The translations under genes and the position numbers were made by a program. A stretch of 5,566 nucleotides of DNA, taken from Pseudomonadota bacterium. Lineage in GTDB: Bacteria; Pseudomonadota; Gammaproteobacteria; Burkholderiales; Gallionellaceae. The stretch spans positions 1-5,566 of the forward strand of contig JAJZSA010000096.1 in assembly GCA_021822115.1 (NCBI GenBank). The letters run 5' to 3'. Of this stretch, positions 1 to 5,566 are shown one piece after another (within the stretch, counting starts at the first letter, position 1; every line of letters begins with the position of its first letter). A model generated the notes under the pieces. That model did not search any database. It saw only the letters and a list, made by a program, of their open reading frames with translations, and was not told where the DNA came from.

Positions 1-1703
1 TCTCGGTCCACGCCCAATCCGCGCAACGCCGGCACCAGGATGCGGCTGCCGCTGTCGGCTTCGCCGGGATAGTCGGGGCCGGTATCGAACAGCAGGTTGT
101 GATGCGCCGTCTGTACCGCGACCGACAGTCCCTGGCCGACATCGAGCACGTGGATGCGTGCCGTGCCCGGTGCGGGGGCGTTCGGATGGTTGATGAACAA
201 GGGTGCCAGCAGGATGGCGCCCAGCGGACGCAACGGTATGCCGCGCGGCGCCAGCAGCCACAACACACCCAGCAGGCCGGGCAGCAGGCTCCAGCTGGGC
301 GGCGCGTGCTGTGTCCAGACGGCGAACGGTAGTTGGTCGAACGTTCGCAGCAATGCGATGCACCATGTGGTCAGACCATGGGCCAGGTGCAAGGGCCAGT
401 CCAGCGGCAGCAGCGTGCCGAGCAGGGTCGCCGGCACTATCAGCAGGCCAACCAGTGGGATGGCGAAGGCATTGGTCAGTGGCGACACCAGCGACAACTG
501 CTGGAACCAGGCGAGCAGCAGCGGGATGAGGCCGAGGGTCATGGCCCATTGCACCTTGGCGTATTCCATTAGCCAGTGTGGCCGTTGCAGGCGATGGGCG
601 GTGACGTAGAGGATGAGTGCGACTGCCCCGAAAGAGAGCCAGAAGCCGGGCGCCAGTACCGCCCAGGGATCGACCAGCAGCACCGCCAGCAACGCAATGG
701 CCAGCATCTGACTGAGCGCGACATTGCGCGAAGACCATAGCATCAAGGCAAAGGCTGCCAGCATGTAGAAGGTGCGCTGGGCAGGGATGTCGAAACCCGA
801 GAGCAGGCTATAGGCTAGTGCGACCGCTACCGCCACCAGCGTGGCGCCCTTGCGTGCGGGGAGGCGCAGCGTCAGCCACGGGATGCGCCGCCACAGCTGA
901 TAGGTCAGCGCAAAGAACAGGCCGGACAGCATGGTGATATGCAAGCCGGAGATGGACATCAGATGGTTGATGCCGGTACGCGTGAACAGCCGCCAGGATT
1001 CCTGCGGGATGCTGGCTTGGTCGCCGATGGCCAGCGCCGCGATGATCCCGGCATGCGGGGCATCGGCCAATACGTCAAGGATACGCACGCGCAATGCGCC
1101 GCGCAGTCGCTGGATGTCATAGGCGATGCCCGGCACCTGGGCATCCAGCAGTTGCGGTGCAGTTTTTTCATGCACATAGCCGGTGGCGCCGATGTCGCGC
1201 TCCAGCGCCCACAGTTCGAAATCCTGGGTGTACGGGTTGCGTGTCGAGTGCGGCTGTTTCAGGCGTACCGTGACACGCCAGCGTTGTCCGGCCTGCAATG
1301 CCGGGGGCAACGCGCCGTTACGCGGTACGTAGCGGGTGAGCAGCAGGTGTCGCGGCACCTGCGCTTGCGGGGTGAGGGTCTGTTCCACCTCGAACAGGAA
1401 ACGTTGCGCCCCGGCCTGCATGCGCGGCAGCTCGGCGACAACGCCGACGAGCTCGATATCGCGTCCCTGCCATGCCGCAGGCAAGATGTCCGCCAGGCGA
1501 TGCTTGGCGACGGTGGCCGCATAGGAGAAACCGAGCAGCATGGCACACGCTGCGATCAGCAGCTGGCGCGACCAGGGTGGCAGGCTGCGTGGCAGCCATA
1601 ACCCCAGCAGCGCGAGCGGCCAATAGGCGGGCAGCGCAGGCAGCCAGGCCAGCTGCTGCAATCCCCACACACCGAGCACGAAACCGAGCGCAAAGGAAAC
1701 CAT
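1..1703 (-). CDS. comEC: ComEC/Rec2 DNA internalisation channel, C-terminus cut by window edge
   Basis: Inner-membrane protein that carries single-stranded DNA into the cytoplasm during natural transformation. The 567 visible residues read without interruption in the usual domain order. Hydrophobic N-terminal helices (about 1-65) lead into a soluble OB-like DUF4131 region (about 75-185) ending in the family-like stretch WALERDIGATGYV. The polytopic Competence domain follows (about 215-500) with the signature GINHLMSISGLHITML at 244-259 and LSLVSPLTNAFAIPLVG at 403-419. A metallo-beta-lactamase-like domain begins at about 515 with HVLDVGQGLSV and LLFDTGP. ComEC proteins are usually about 700-850 residues, so the rest of that domain, including any HxHxDH-type motif, lies beyond base 1. 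The ATG at 1703 is chosen because an in-frame TAG lies four codons upstream and no earlier start is possible. No strong Shine-Dalgarno precedes it. Divergent from the DUF2062 gene. Identification is firm; whether the cell is naturally competent is not shown. Confidence 0.96.
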   Translation of the reverse strand, partial: MVSFALGFVLGVWGLQQLAWLPALPAYWPLALLGLWLPRSLPPWSRQLLIAACAMLLGFSYAATVAKHRLADILPAAWQGRDIELVGVVAELPRMQAGAQRFLFEVEQTLTPQAQVPRHLLLTRYVPRNGALPPALQAGQRWRVTVRLKQPHSTRNPYTQDFELWALERDIGATGYVHEKTAPQLLDAQVPGIAYDIQRLRGALRVRILDVLADAPHAGIIAALAIGDQASIPQESWRLFTRTGINHLMSISGLHITMLSGLFFALTYQLWRRIPWLTLRLPARKGATLVAVAVALAYSLLSGFDIPAQRTFYMLAAFALMLWSSRNVALSQMLAIALLAVLLVDPWAVLAPGFWLSFGAVALILYVTAHRLQRPHWLMEYAKVQWAMTLGLIPLLLAWFQQLSLVSPLTNAFAIPLVGLLIVPATLLGTLLPLDWPLHLAHGLTTWCIALLRTFDQLPFAVWTQHAPPSWSLLPGLLGVLWLLAPRGIPLRPLGAILLAPLFINHPNAPAPGTARIHVLDVGQGLSVAVQTAHHNLLFDTGPDYPGEADSGSRILVPALRGLGVDR

Positions 1704-1736
1704 GCGGCTAGCCTAACCGACCCGTACAATCCCGTC
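1704..1736. promoter_or_regulatory. Divergent intergenic gap between comEC and the DUF2062 gene
   Basis: Only 33 bases separate the two divergent ATG codons, so any promoters must overlap each other or lie inside the opposite coding region. On the plus strand TACAAT (1725-1730) resembles a sigma-70 -10 box and ends six bases before the DUF2062 ATG. I see no convincing -35 box 16-18 bases upstream of it, and no Shine-Dalgarno for either gene. The promoter role is inference. Confidence 0.3.
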
Positions 1737-2282
1737 ATGCGCAAATTCATCAGGGATCGCCTGCCGGGCAAGGACGGGGTGTTGCGGCATCGCTGGCTGC
1801 AACCGTTGCAACGCTGGCTGCATCACCCCAATCTGTGGCATCTGAACCGCCATTCGGTGGCGGGCGGCGTCGCGCTCGGCCTGTTCTGCGGCCTGATCCC
1901 CGGCCCCTTGCAGATGCTGGGCGCTGCGCTGCTCGCGGTGTGGTTGCGCGTGAACCTGCCGCTGGCGCTGGCGACCACCCTGTATACCAACCCGTTCACC
2001 ATCGTGCCGCTCTATCTGCTGGCGCATCATCTCGGCGTACTGGTGGGTGGGGGGCGGCATGTCAGCGAAGTGCCGCCGTTCCCGGTATGGCATTGGCATG
2101 ACGGCATGTGGCCGTTGTGGCATTGGCTGGAGGCCTGGGGTAAGCCGCTGCTGCTGGGCTTGCCGTTGCTGGCCATGATCCTCGCCGTGGCCGGATATCT
2201 GGGGGTGCGCTTAGCCTGGCGCTGGTCGATACTATGGCGCTGGCGGCAGCGCCGACGCCAGCGTGGCGGTGCTCGCCTATAA
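1737..2282 (+). CDS. DUF2062 domain small integral membrane protein
   Basis: Predicted inner-membrane protein of 181 residues matching the DUF2062 family, whose biochemical role is not established. The family core is recognisable: NRHSVAGGVALGLFCGLIPG (37-56), the following PLQM helix (57-70), and NLPLALATTLYTNPFTIVPL (73-92). Membrane segments are likely at about 41-70, 74-101 and 136-162, with basic ends: the N-terminus is rich in Arg/Lys and the tail at 168-180 is almost all Arg/Gln. The segment at 117-134 is unusually rich in Trp and His (VWHWHDGMWPLWHWLEAW). The ATG at 1737 is the natural start because the family-like basic N-terminus begins there, although no Shine-Dalgarno is visible and a short-leader or leaderless transcript is possible. 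It diverges from comEC. The stop codon lies within a short AT-rich inverted repeat. Confidence 0.88.
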   Translation: MRKFIRDRLPGKDGVLRHRWLQPLQRWLHHPNLWHLNRHSVAGGVALGLFCGLIPGPLQMLGAALLAVWLRVNLPLALATTLYTNPFTIVPLYLLAHHLGVLVGGGRHVSEVPPFPVWHWHDGMWPLWHWLEAWGKPLLLGLPLLAMILAVAGYLGVRLAWRWSILWRWRQRRRQRGGARL

Positions 2283-2294
2283 CTATATATAGGC
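2275..2294. repeat. AT-rich inverted repeat over the DUF2062 stop codon
   Basis: GCCTATA (2275-2281) and TATAGGC (2288-2294) form a perfect 7-base inverted repeat around a 6-base loop, overlapping the TAA stop at 2280-2282. No T-run follows, so it is not a canonical rho-independent terminator. It could be a weak hairpin, a protein site or a promoter-like AT patch in otherwise GC-rich DNA. The structure is seen; the role is unknown. Confidence 0.4.
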
Positions 2295-2321
2295 CATTCG
2301 GCATATTGTCCGCTGCCTGAT

Positions 2322-2331
2322 GTGCATGCAC
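2322..2331. repeat. Perfect 10-base palindrome upstream of the diguanylate cyclase gene
   Basis: GTGCATGCAC is an exact palindrome 34 bases upstream of the chosen ATG at 2365, within the intergenic leader. It could be a regulator half-site pair, but a single 10-base palindrome can occur by chance. A weak promoter-like pair overlaps it: TTGTCC at 2306-2311 and CACTAT at 2329-2334, 17 bases apart, matching consensus at only 4 and 3 positions. The operator role is speculative. Confidence 0.25.
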
Positions 2332-2351
2332 TATCGTTGCGTTTCGCAGAT

Positions 2352-2360
2352 AAGGGGAAG
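2352..2360 (+). promoter_or_regulatory. Ribosome binding site of the PAS-GGDEF-hemerythrin gene
   Basis: AAGGGGAAG is a purine-rich Shine-Dalgarno-like stretch whose G-run ends seven bases before the ATG at 2365. It decides the start: the in-frame ATGs at 2320 and 2326 have no such site, and the 15 residues they would add (MCMHYRCVSQIRGSG) look like non-family leader sequence. Confidence 0.7.
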
Positions 2361-2364
2361 CGGC

Positions 2365-3696
2365 ATGTTGAGGCAAGTGCTACATCCGGAAGGACGGGCG
2401 GCAGACGCATTCTTCCACGCCCTGGTACAGGCGGCACCCGTCCCGATGTTCGTGATCGCGGACGGGCGTTGCATCTACGGCAACGACCGCTTCCTCCGTC
2501 TGCGCGGTTGCCCCGGCGCCAGTATCGACAAGTGCGAGCTGTGCGGGCTGGAGACGTTGCTGGATGAAAACAGCCGGCAACTGCTCCAGCATAGCCTGCC
2601 GGCCTGGACGCCGGGGGAAGTATTGCGGCTGCCCTTGCACCTGCGGCACGAGGACGGCCGCTATATGGCGATCGACCTCACGCTGAGTGGCGTGGAGATG
2701 GCGGGGCGCACCTGCCTGTTGGGTGTCGTCAGCGAGCGCTCGGAGAAGGAACGGCTGCGCCGCTTGCTCGACCGGCTGGCGTTCCACGATTCACTCACCG
2801 AACTGCCCAATCGCGTACTGCTGTTCGATCGCATCAACCAGGCCTTGTCGCGCATGCAGCGCGACAACGTGCATTTCGCGGTGGGGATGCTCGACCTGGA
2901 CGGTTTCAAGCTCATCAACGACAAGGAAGGTCATGCCGCCGGCGACATGTTGCTGAAAGAGGTGGCGCGCCGTCTGCGTCAGTGCGTGCGCAGCGTGGAT
3001 ACGGTGGCGCGTCTGGGGGGCGACGAGTTCGCTCTGATCCTGCACGGCATCTCCTCGCCGGAAGGGGCGGATACGGTGTTGCGCAAGATGATCGCCGAGA
3101 TCGGCCAGCCCTATGAGCTGGATGGTGCGCGCGTGCAGCTGGGGGCCAGTATTGGTGTCTCGTTCTGTCCGCAGGATGGGGCTTCCATCCATGAGCTGCT
3201 GGGGCGGGCGGATTTCGCCATGTATCTGGCCAAGAAGGCCGGGGGCGGCTGCTATCGGGTGAGTACCGGCGAGATCGCGCCGATCTCGGCCCGCCATCGC
3301 CTGGAGCCGCTCATCGATGTGGTCAGTCTGGGCTTCGAGCTCATCGACGAGCAGCATGAAGCGCTGGCCGGCGCCATCCGCGGCATGCTGCATGACCTGT
3401 CCGGCAATGCTTCGCGGCAGCAGCTGCTACAACAAGCGCAGCAGCTGGAGGAACTGGCGCAACAGCATTTCGACAGCGAAGAGGAATACATCCTGCGCTA
3501 TGCCGTGAGTGACCAGGAGGTGCACCGATCAGAGCATGCCGACCTGTTGCGCAGTCTCAAGGAATTGCTGGCCAACAGCGAAGAGCATGGCTTGATGGTG
3601 ATGGCGCATTCGTTCCGCGAATGGCTGCAGCCGCACATCGAGACGCAGGATGCCAAGCTGGTGGAACAACTCAAGCTCGCCGGGGTGACCGCCTGA
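2365..3696 (+). CDS. Diguanylate cyclase with PAS sensor and C-terminal bacteriohemerythrin domain
   Basis: Predicted cytoplasmic enzyme of 443 residues making cyclic di-GMP from two GTP. No signal peptide or membrane helix is evident. A PAS-like domain (about 14-122) carries cysteines at 36, 49, 57, 60 and 117. A charged signalling helix (123-140) leads into the GGDEF domain (about 141-298): HDSLTELPNR (141-150), metal-binding DLDGFK (177-182), and intact GGDEF (218-222). The inhibitory RxxD site, RSVD (209-212), lies exactly five residues before GGDEF. The C-terminal hemerythrin domain (about 318-436) retains a full di-iron ligand set, namely His331, His368, Glu372, His387, His391, His424 and Asp429, aligned to the known pattern DxQH / HxxxE / HxxxH / HxxxxD. 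Hemerythrin domains reversibly bind O2, so an oxygen- or redox-gated cyclase is the likely role. There is no EAL or HD-GYP domain. The usual Trp just before the hemerythrin core is absent. The gene converges on the receptor gene with two bases between stops. Confidence 0.94.
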   Translation: MLRQVLHPEGRAADAFFHALVQAAPVPMFVIADGRCIYGNDRFLRLRGCPGASIDKCELCGLETLLDENSRQLLQHSLPAWTPGEVLRLPLHLRHEDGRYMAIDLTLSGVEMAGRTCLLGVVSERSEKERLRRLLDRLAFHDSLTELPNRVLLFDRINQALSRMQRDNVHFAVGMLDLDGFKLINDKEGHAAGDMLLKEVARRLRQCVRSVDTVARLGGDEFALILHGISSPEGADTVLRKMIAEIGQPYELDGARVQLGASIGVSFCPQDGASIHELLGRADFAMYLAKKAGGGCYRVSTGEIAPISARHRLEPLIDVVSLGFELIDEQHEALAGAIRGMLHDLSGNASRQQLLQQAQQLEELAQQHFDSEEEYILRYAVSDQEVHRSEHADLLRSLKELLANSEEHGLMVMAHSFREWLQPHIETQDAKLVEQLKLAGVTA

Positions 3697-3698
3697 CC

Positions 3699-5566
3699 TT
3701 AGAACTCGACCTGCATGCCGAAGGCCAGCGGCAACACGAAGGGATAGACCGGGTCGCGTTTGGTGTAGGTCGGATCGTAGGTATAGCCGACCACGTTCTT
3801 CCTGAAATACACGTTGTTGAACTCCAGGAACAGCTTCATCGCGTAGTGTTGATGCAGCCACTCCTTCTCCAGCCGGATGTCCAGGCGGTGGTAGACGGGC
3901 AGGGTGCCGGAATTGAGCGCACCGTAGTTCGGGATCGGGCGGCCATCCGCATAAGTGCCGGCGCTACCGTTGATCGGTGTGTAGGGTGTGCCGGAATGCA
4001 GTTGCCAGCGTGCATCCAGCGTCCAGTCCTCGTTCACGCGCCAGGTCGACACCAATGTGGCGTTCACCGGTTGGTCCAGCGCGAAGCGGAACGATTGGCC
4101 GGTGAGATCGTTGAAACGGCTGGAACGCGCCAGCGACAGCGACAACCAGCCCGACCAGTCGTCTTCTGGACCGCTGTCCTTCTTCAGCAGGAACTCGACG
4201 CCATAGGCCTTGCCGCTGCCGCCGTTCACGTAGTTCAAGGTCGCATCGTCCACCACCAGGTCGCGGAAGCGCTTGAGATAGGTCTCCGACTTGATCGACC
4301 AGCCATCGTCCATCTTGTGCGTCACGCCCAGCACGCTGTGATCGGCACGCAGGTGCGCCAGTTGCGGATTGCCGAAATTGCGCGCGACCTGCTGTCCCAC
4401 CGGCATCTGGTTGTGGCGTCCCCAGCCCGCCGTGTACAGCGTGTCGGCAGACTGCTCCCATTCGATGCCGAGGCGCGGTTCGGTATAGCTACGCGCCAGA
4501 TAGTTCTCATAGCTGTGGCGCACGCCGCCCACCAGCGTCACGCCGGACTGGATGCGTTTACGTTCCTGTAAGGCGTAGTCCCAGCTGCGGAAAGAATAGC
4601 TGTCCTGCAACTGCACCTTCTGTGCCGAGGTGAGGTCGCAGGCGGGATTGAACTGGGTACAGGTCGCGTTCTTGATGTTGGCGTCGACCGCCACCCGGGT
4701 CTGTCCCAGGTTGCCTGATACGCTCAGTTCGTCCGCCTCGCCGTGCGGCAGCACCATCTGCTCATGCAGCTGCCAGCCATCCTGCTGCAACGACAGGCGT
4801 CCCGCGCTGCCCACGCTGTTGGAAGCATCGGCGCGGTAATGCTGTAACGACAGCTTGTTGTAGATGTCGTTTGCCAGCAGCGTATCCCAGGTCGCGGCTT
4901 GCATCGTGTCATGCTGGTCGAAGGCGAGGTCGCCGACCAGCACCGGCTGTTTGGCGGCGAGGTCGGAACTGCTGCCGATGTTGAGTCGGACCTTGTCGCT
5001 GGCGCCCAGTACATGGAAGGTGAGCTTGCCGGCATCGCCCAGATCCCACAGATACTTGCCCTGGTAGTCGTGATACACCGGCAGTTGCAGCGTGATGCCT
5101 TTGTTCTCCACTTGCTTGATGAGCAGGTCGGCGTAACTGCGCCGCACCGAGAACAGGAACGACTGCTTGTCGTTCACCGGCCCTTCCAGCAGTGCACCCG
5201 AAGACAGGATGCCGACCTCGGCCTTGCCGTGCAGGCGGTCGCGCTTGGGATCGCGCAGCGCCACGTCGATGACGGCGCCGGTCACGTTGCGGTAATGCGG
5301 CGGGAAGGCGGCGCTGTAGAGATTGAAGTCGCGCACGATGTCGTCGTCGAACACGCTGATGCCCACGGCATGGAAGATGTGACGCGCCGGCAGATCGTCC
5401 ACGTAATAGGCGTTGTCGCCGGGAGCGGAGCCGCGGATGGCTGGGGCATTGCCGAACGGCGGCGTGACCACGCCGGGCAGGGCTTGCAGGCCGGCCATGG
5501 GATCGCCGCCGCTACCGGCGATGCGTCCCAACTGGCGGCCGCTGATGGCCGTCTTGCCGACGCGAT
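3699..5566 (-). CDS. TonB-dependent outer-membrane receptor, N-terminus cut by window edge
   Basis: Outer-membrane active transporter energised by TonB-ExbBD. The frame is open to the right edge, so the true start, signal peptide and any TonB box lie outside; the TTG at 5531 is internal, since codons upstream read RVGKTAISGRQ. The 621 visible residues begin in the plug domain, with GGDPMAGLQALPGVV, then IRGSAPGDNAYYVDDLP and NVTGAVIDVALRDP (to about residue 106). The rest is a beta barrel with alternating aromatic and polar strands, including FGNPQLAHLRADHSVLGV, YLKRFRDLVV and GTPYTP, and an LFLEFNNV strand near the end. The last residues, FGMQVEF, finish in the C-terminal Phe typical of BAM substrates. 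Two cysteines eight residues apart (codons at 4659-4661 and 4638-4640) may form a disulfide in a surface loop. The plug resembles receptors often annotated only as TonB-dependent, so the ligand is unknown. No iron-uptake gene is visible alongside. Confidence 0.92.
   Translation of the reverse strand, partial: RVGKTAISGRQLGRIAGSGGDPMAGLQALPGVVTPPFGNAPAIRGSAPGDNAYYVDDLPARHIFHAVGISVFDDDIVRDFNLYSAAFPPHYRNVTGAVIDVALRDPKRDRLHGKAEVGILSSGALLEGPVNDKQSFLFSVRRSYADLLIKQVENKGITLQLPVYHDYQGKYLWDLGDAGKLTFHVLGASDKVRLNIGSSSDLAAKQPVLVGDLAFDQHDTMQAATWDTLLANDIYNKLSLQHYRADASNSVGSAGRLSLQQDGWQLHEQMVLPHGEADELSVSGNLGQTRVAVDANIKNATCTQFNPACDLTSAQKVQLQDSYSFRSWDYALQERKRIQSGVTLVGGVRHSYENYLARSYTEPRLGIEWEQSADTLYTAGWGRHNQMPVGQQVARNFGNPQLAHLRADHSVLGVTHKMDDGWSIKSETYLKRFRDLVVDDATLNYVNGGSGKAYGVEFLLKKDSGPEDDWSGWLSLSLARSSRFNDLTGQSFRFALDQPVNATLVSTWRVNEDWTLDARWQLHSGTPYTPINGSAGTYADGRPIPNYGALNSGTLPVYHRLDIRLEKEWLHQHYAMKLFLEFNNVYFRKNVVGYTYDPTYTKRDPVYPFVLPLAFGMQVEF

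Noticed and set aside
939..1601. Plus-strand open frame of 220 codons opposite comEC
   Set aside because: Its composition is dominated by Arg, Gln and Gly with no family signature, and comEC motifs occupy the other strand over the whole stretch.
1713..2123. Minus-strand open frame of 136 codons that could sit upstream of comEC
   Set aside because: The product is Gln/Arg/His-rich and lies entirely opposite the DUF2062 coding region and the divergent gap; no ribosome site or domain supports it.
2275..2294. Rho-independent terminator after the DUF2062 gene
   Set aside because: The inverted repeat is AT-rich and short, overlaps the stop codon and has no T-run after it.
2320..2364. Longer N-terminus for the cyclase starting at the ATG at 2320 or 2326
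   Set aside because: Neither ATG has a Shine-Dalgarno, while the ATG at 2365 has AAGGGGAAG at good spacing and begins just before the PAS domain.
2791..3393. Minus-strand open frame of 200 codons opposite the GGDEF domain
   Set aside because: It is complementary to the well-supported cyclase catalytic core and its own product has no recognisable motif.
3621..4571. Long plus-strand open frame of 316 codons opposite the receptor gene
   Set aside because: It overlaps the cyclase end and the receptor on the opposite strand. Its product is rich in Arg, His, Gln and Val with no recognisable domain, while the receptor frame has clear plug and barrel motifs. It is a GC-rich antisense shadow.
5529..5531. 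TTG as the start of the TonB-dependent receptor
   Set aside because: The frame stays open to the window edge, and the residues upstream (KTAISGRQ) fit the beginning of a plug domain, so this TTG encodes an internal leucine.

Overview
The window is GC-rich bacterial chromosome with four protein-coding genes, two of which run off its edges. No RNA gene, insertion sequence, phage gene or CRISPR array is visible. The codon use and gene content (a full-length type ComEC, a DUF2062 membrane protein beside it, a PAS-GGDEF-hemerythrin protein and a TonB-dependent receptor) suggest a Gram-negative proteobacterium. My best guess is a betaproteobacterium, perhaps of the Nitrosomonadales/Gallionellaceae type, but this is inferred from gene style and not from a database match.

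Layout: (1) 1-1703, minus strand: the N-terminal 567 residues of ComEC/Rec2, the inner-membrane DNA uptake channel, cut by the left edge just inside its metallo-beta-lactamase-like domain. (2) 1704-1736: a 33-base divergent gap. (3) 1737-2282, plus strand: a small DUF2062 membrane protein. (4) 2283-2364: an 82-base intergenic stretch with an AT-rich inverted repeat at its left end, a perfect 10-base palindrome and a good ribosome binding site. (5) 2365-3696, plus strand: a three-domain signalling protein, PAS then GGDEF then hemerythrin. All residues expected for cyclic-di-GMP synthesis, product inhibition and di-iron oxygen binding are present. (6) 3699-5566, minus strand: most of a TonB-dependent outer-membrane receptor, converging on gene 5 with only two bases between the stop codons; its start lies beyond the right edge.

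The genes do not form one operon: the strand order is minus, plus, plus, minus. ComEC and the DUF2062 gene are divergent neighbours. The signalling gene has its own leader and probably its own promoter. The most interesting element is the signalling protein, which appears to couple an oxygen- or redox-responsive di-iron domain at the C-terminus, and a cysteine-rich PAS domain at the N-terminus, to c-di-GMP production. Its convergent partner is an outer-membrane transporter whose ligand cannot be told from sequence.
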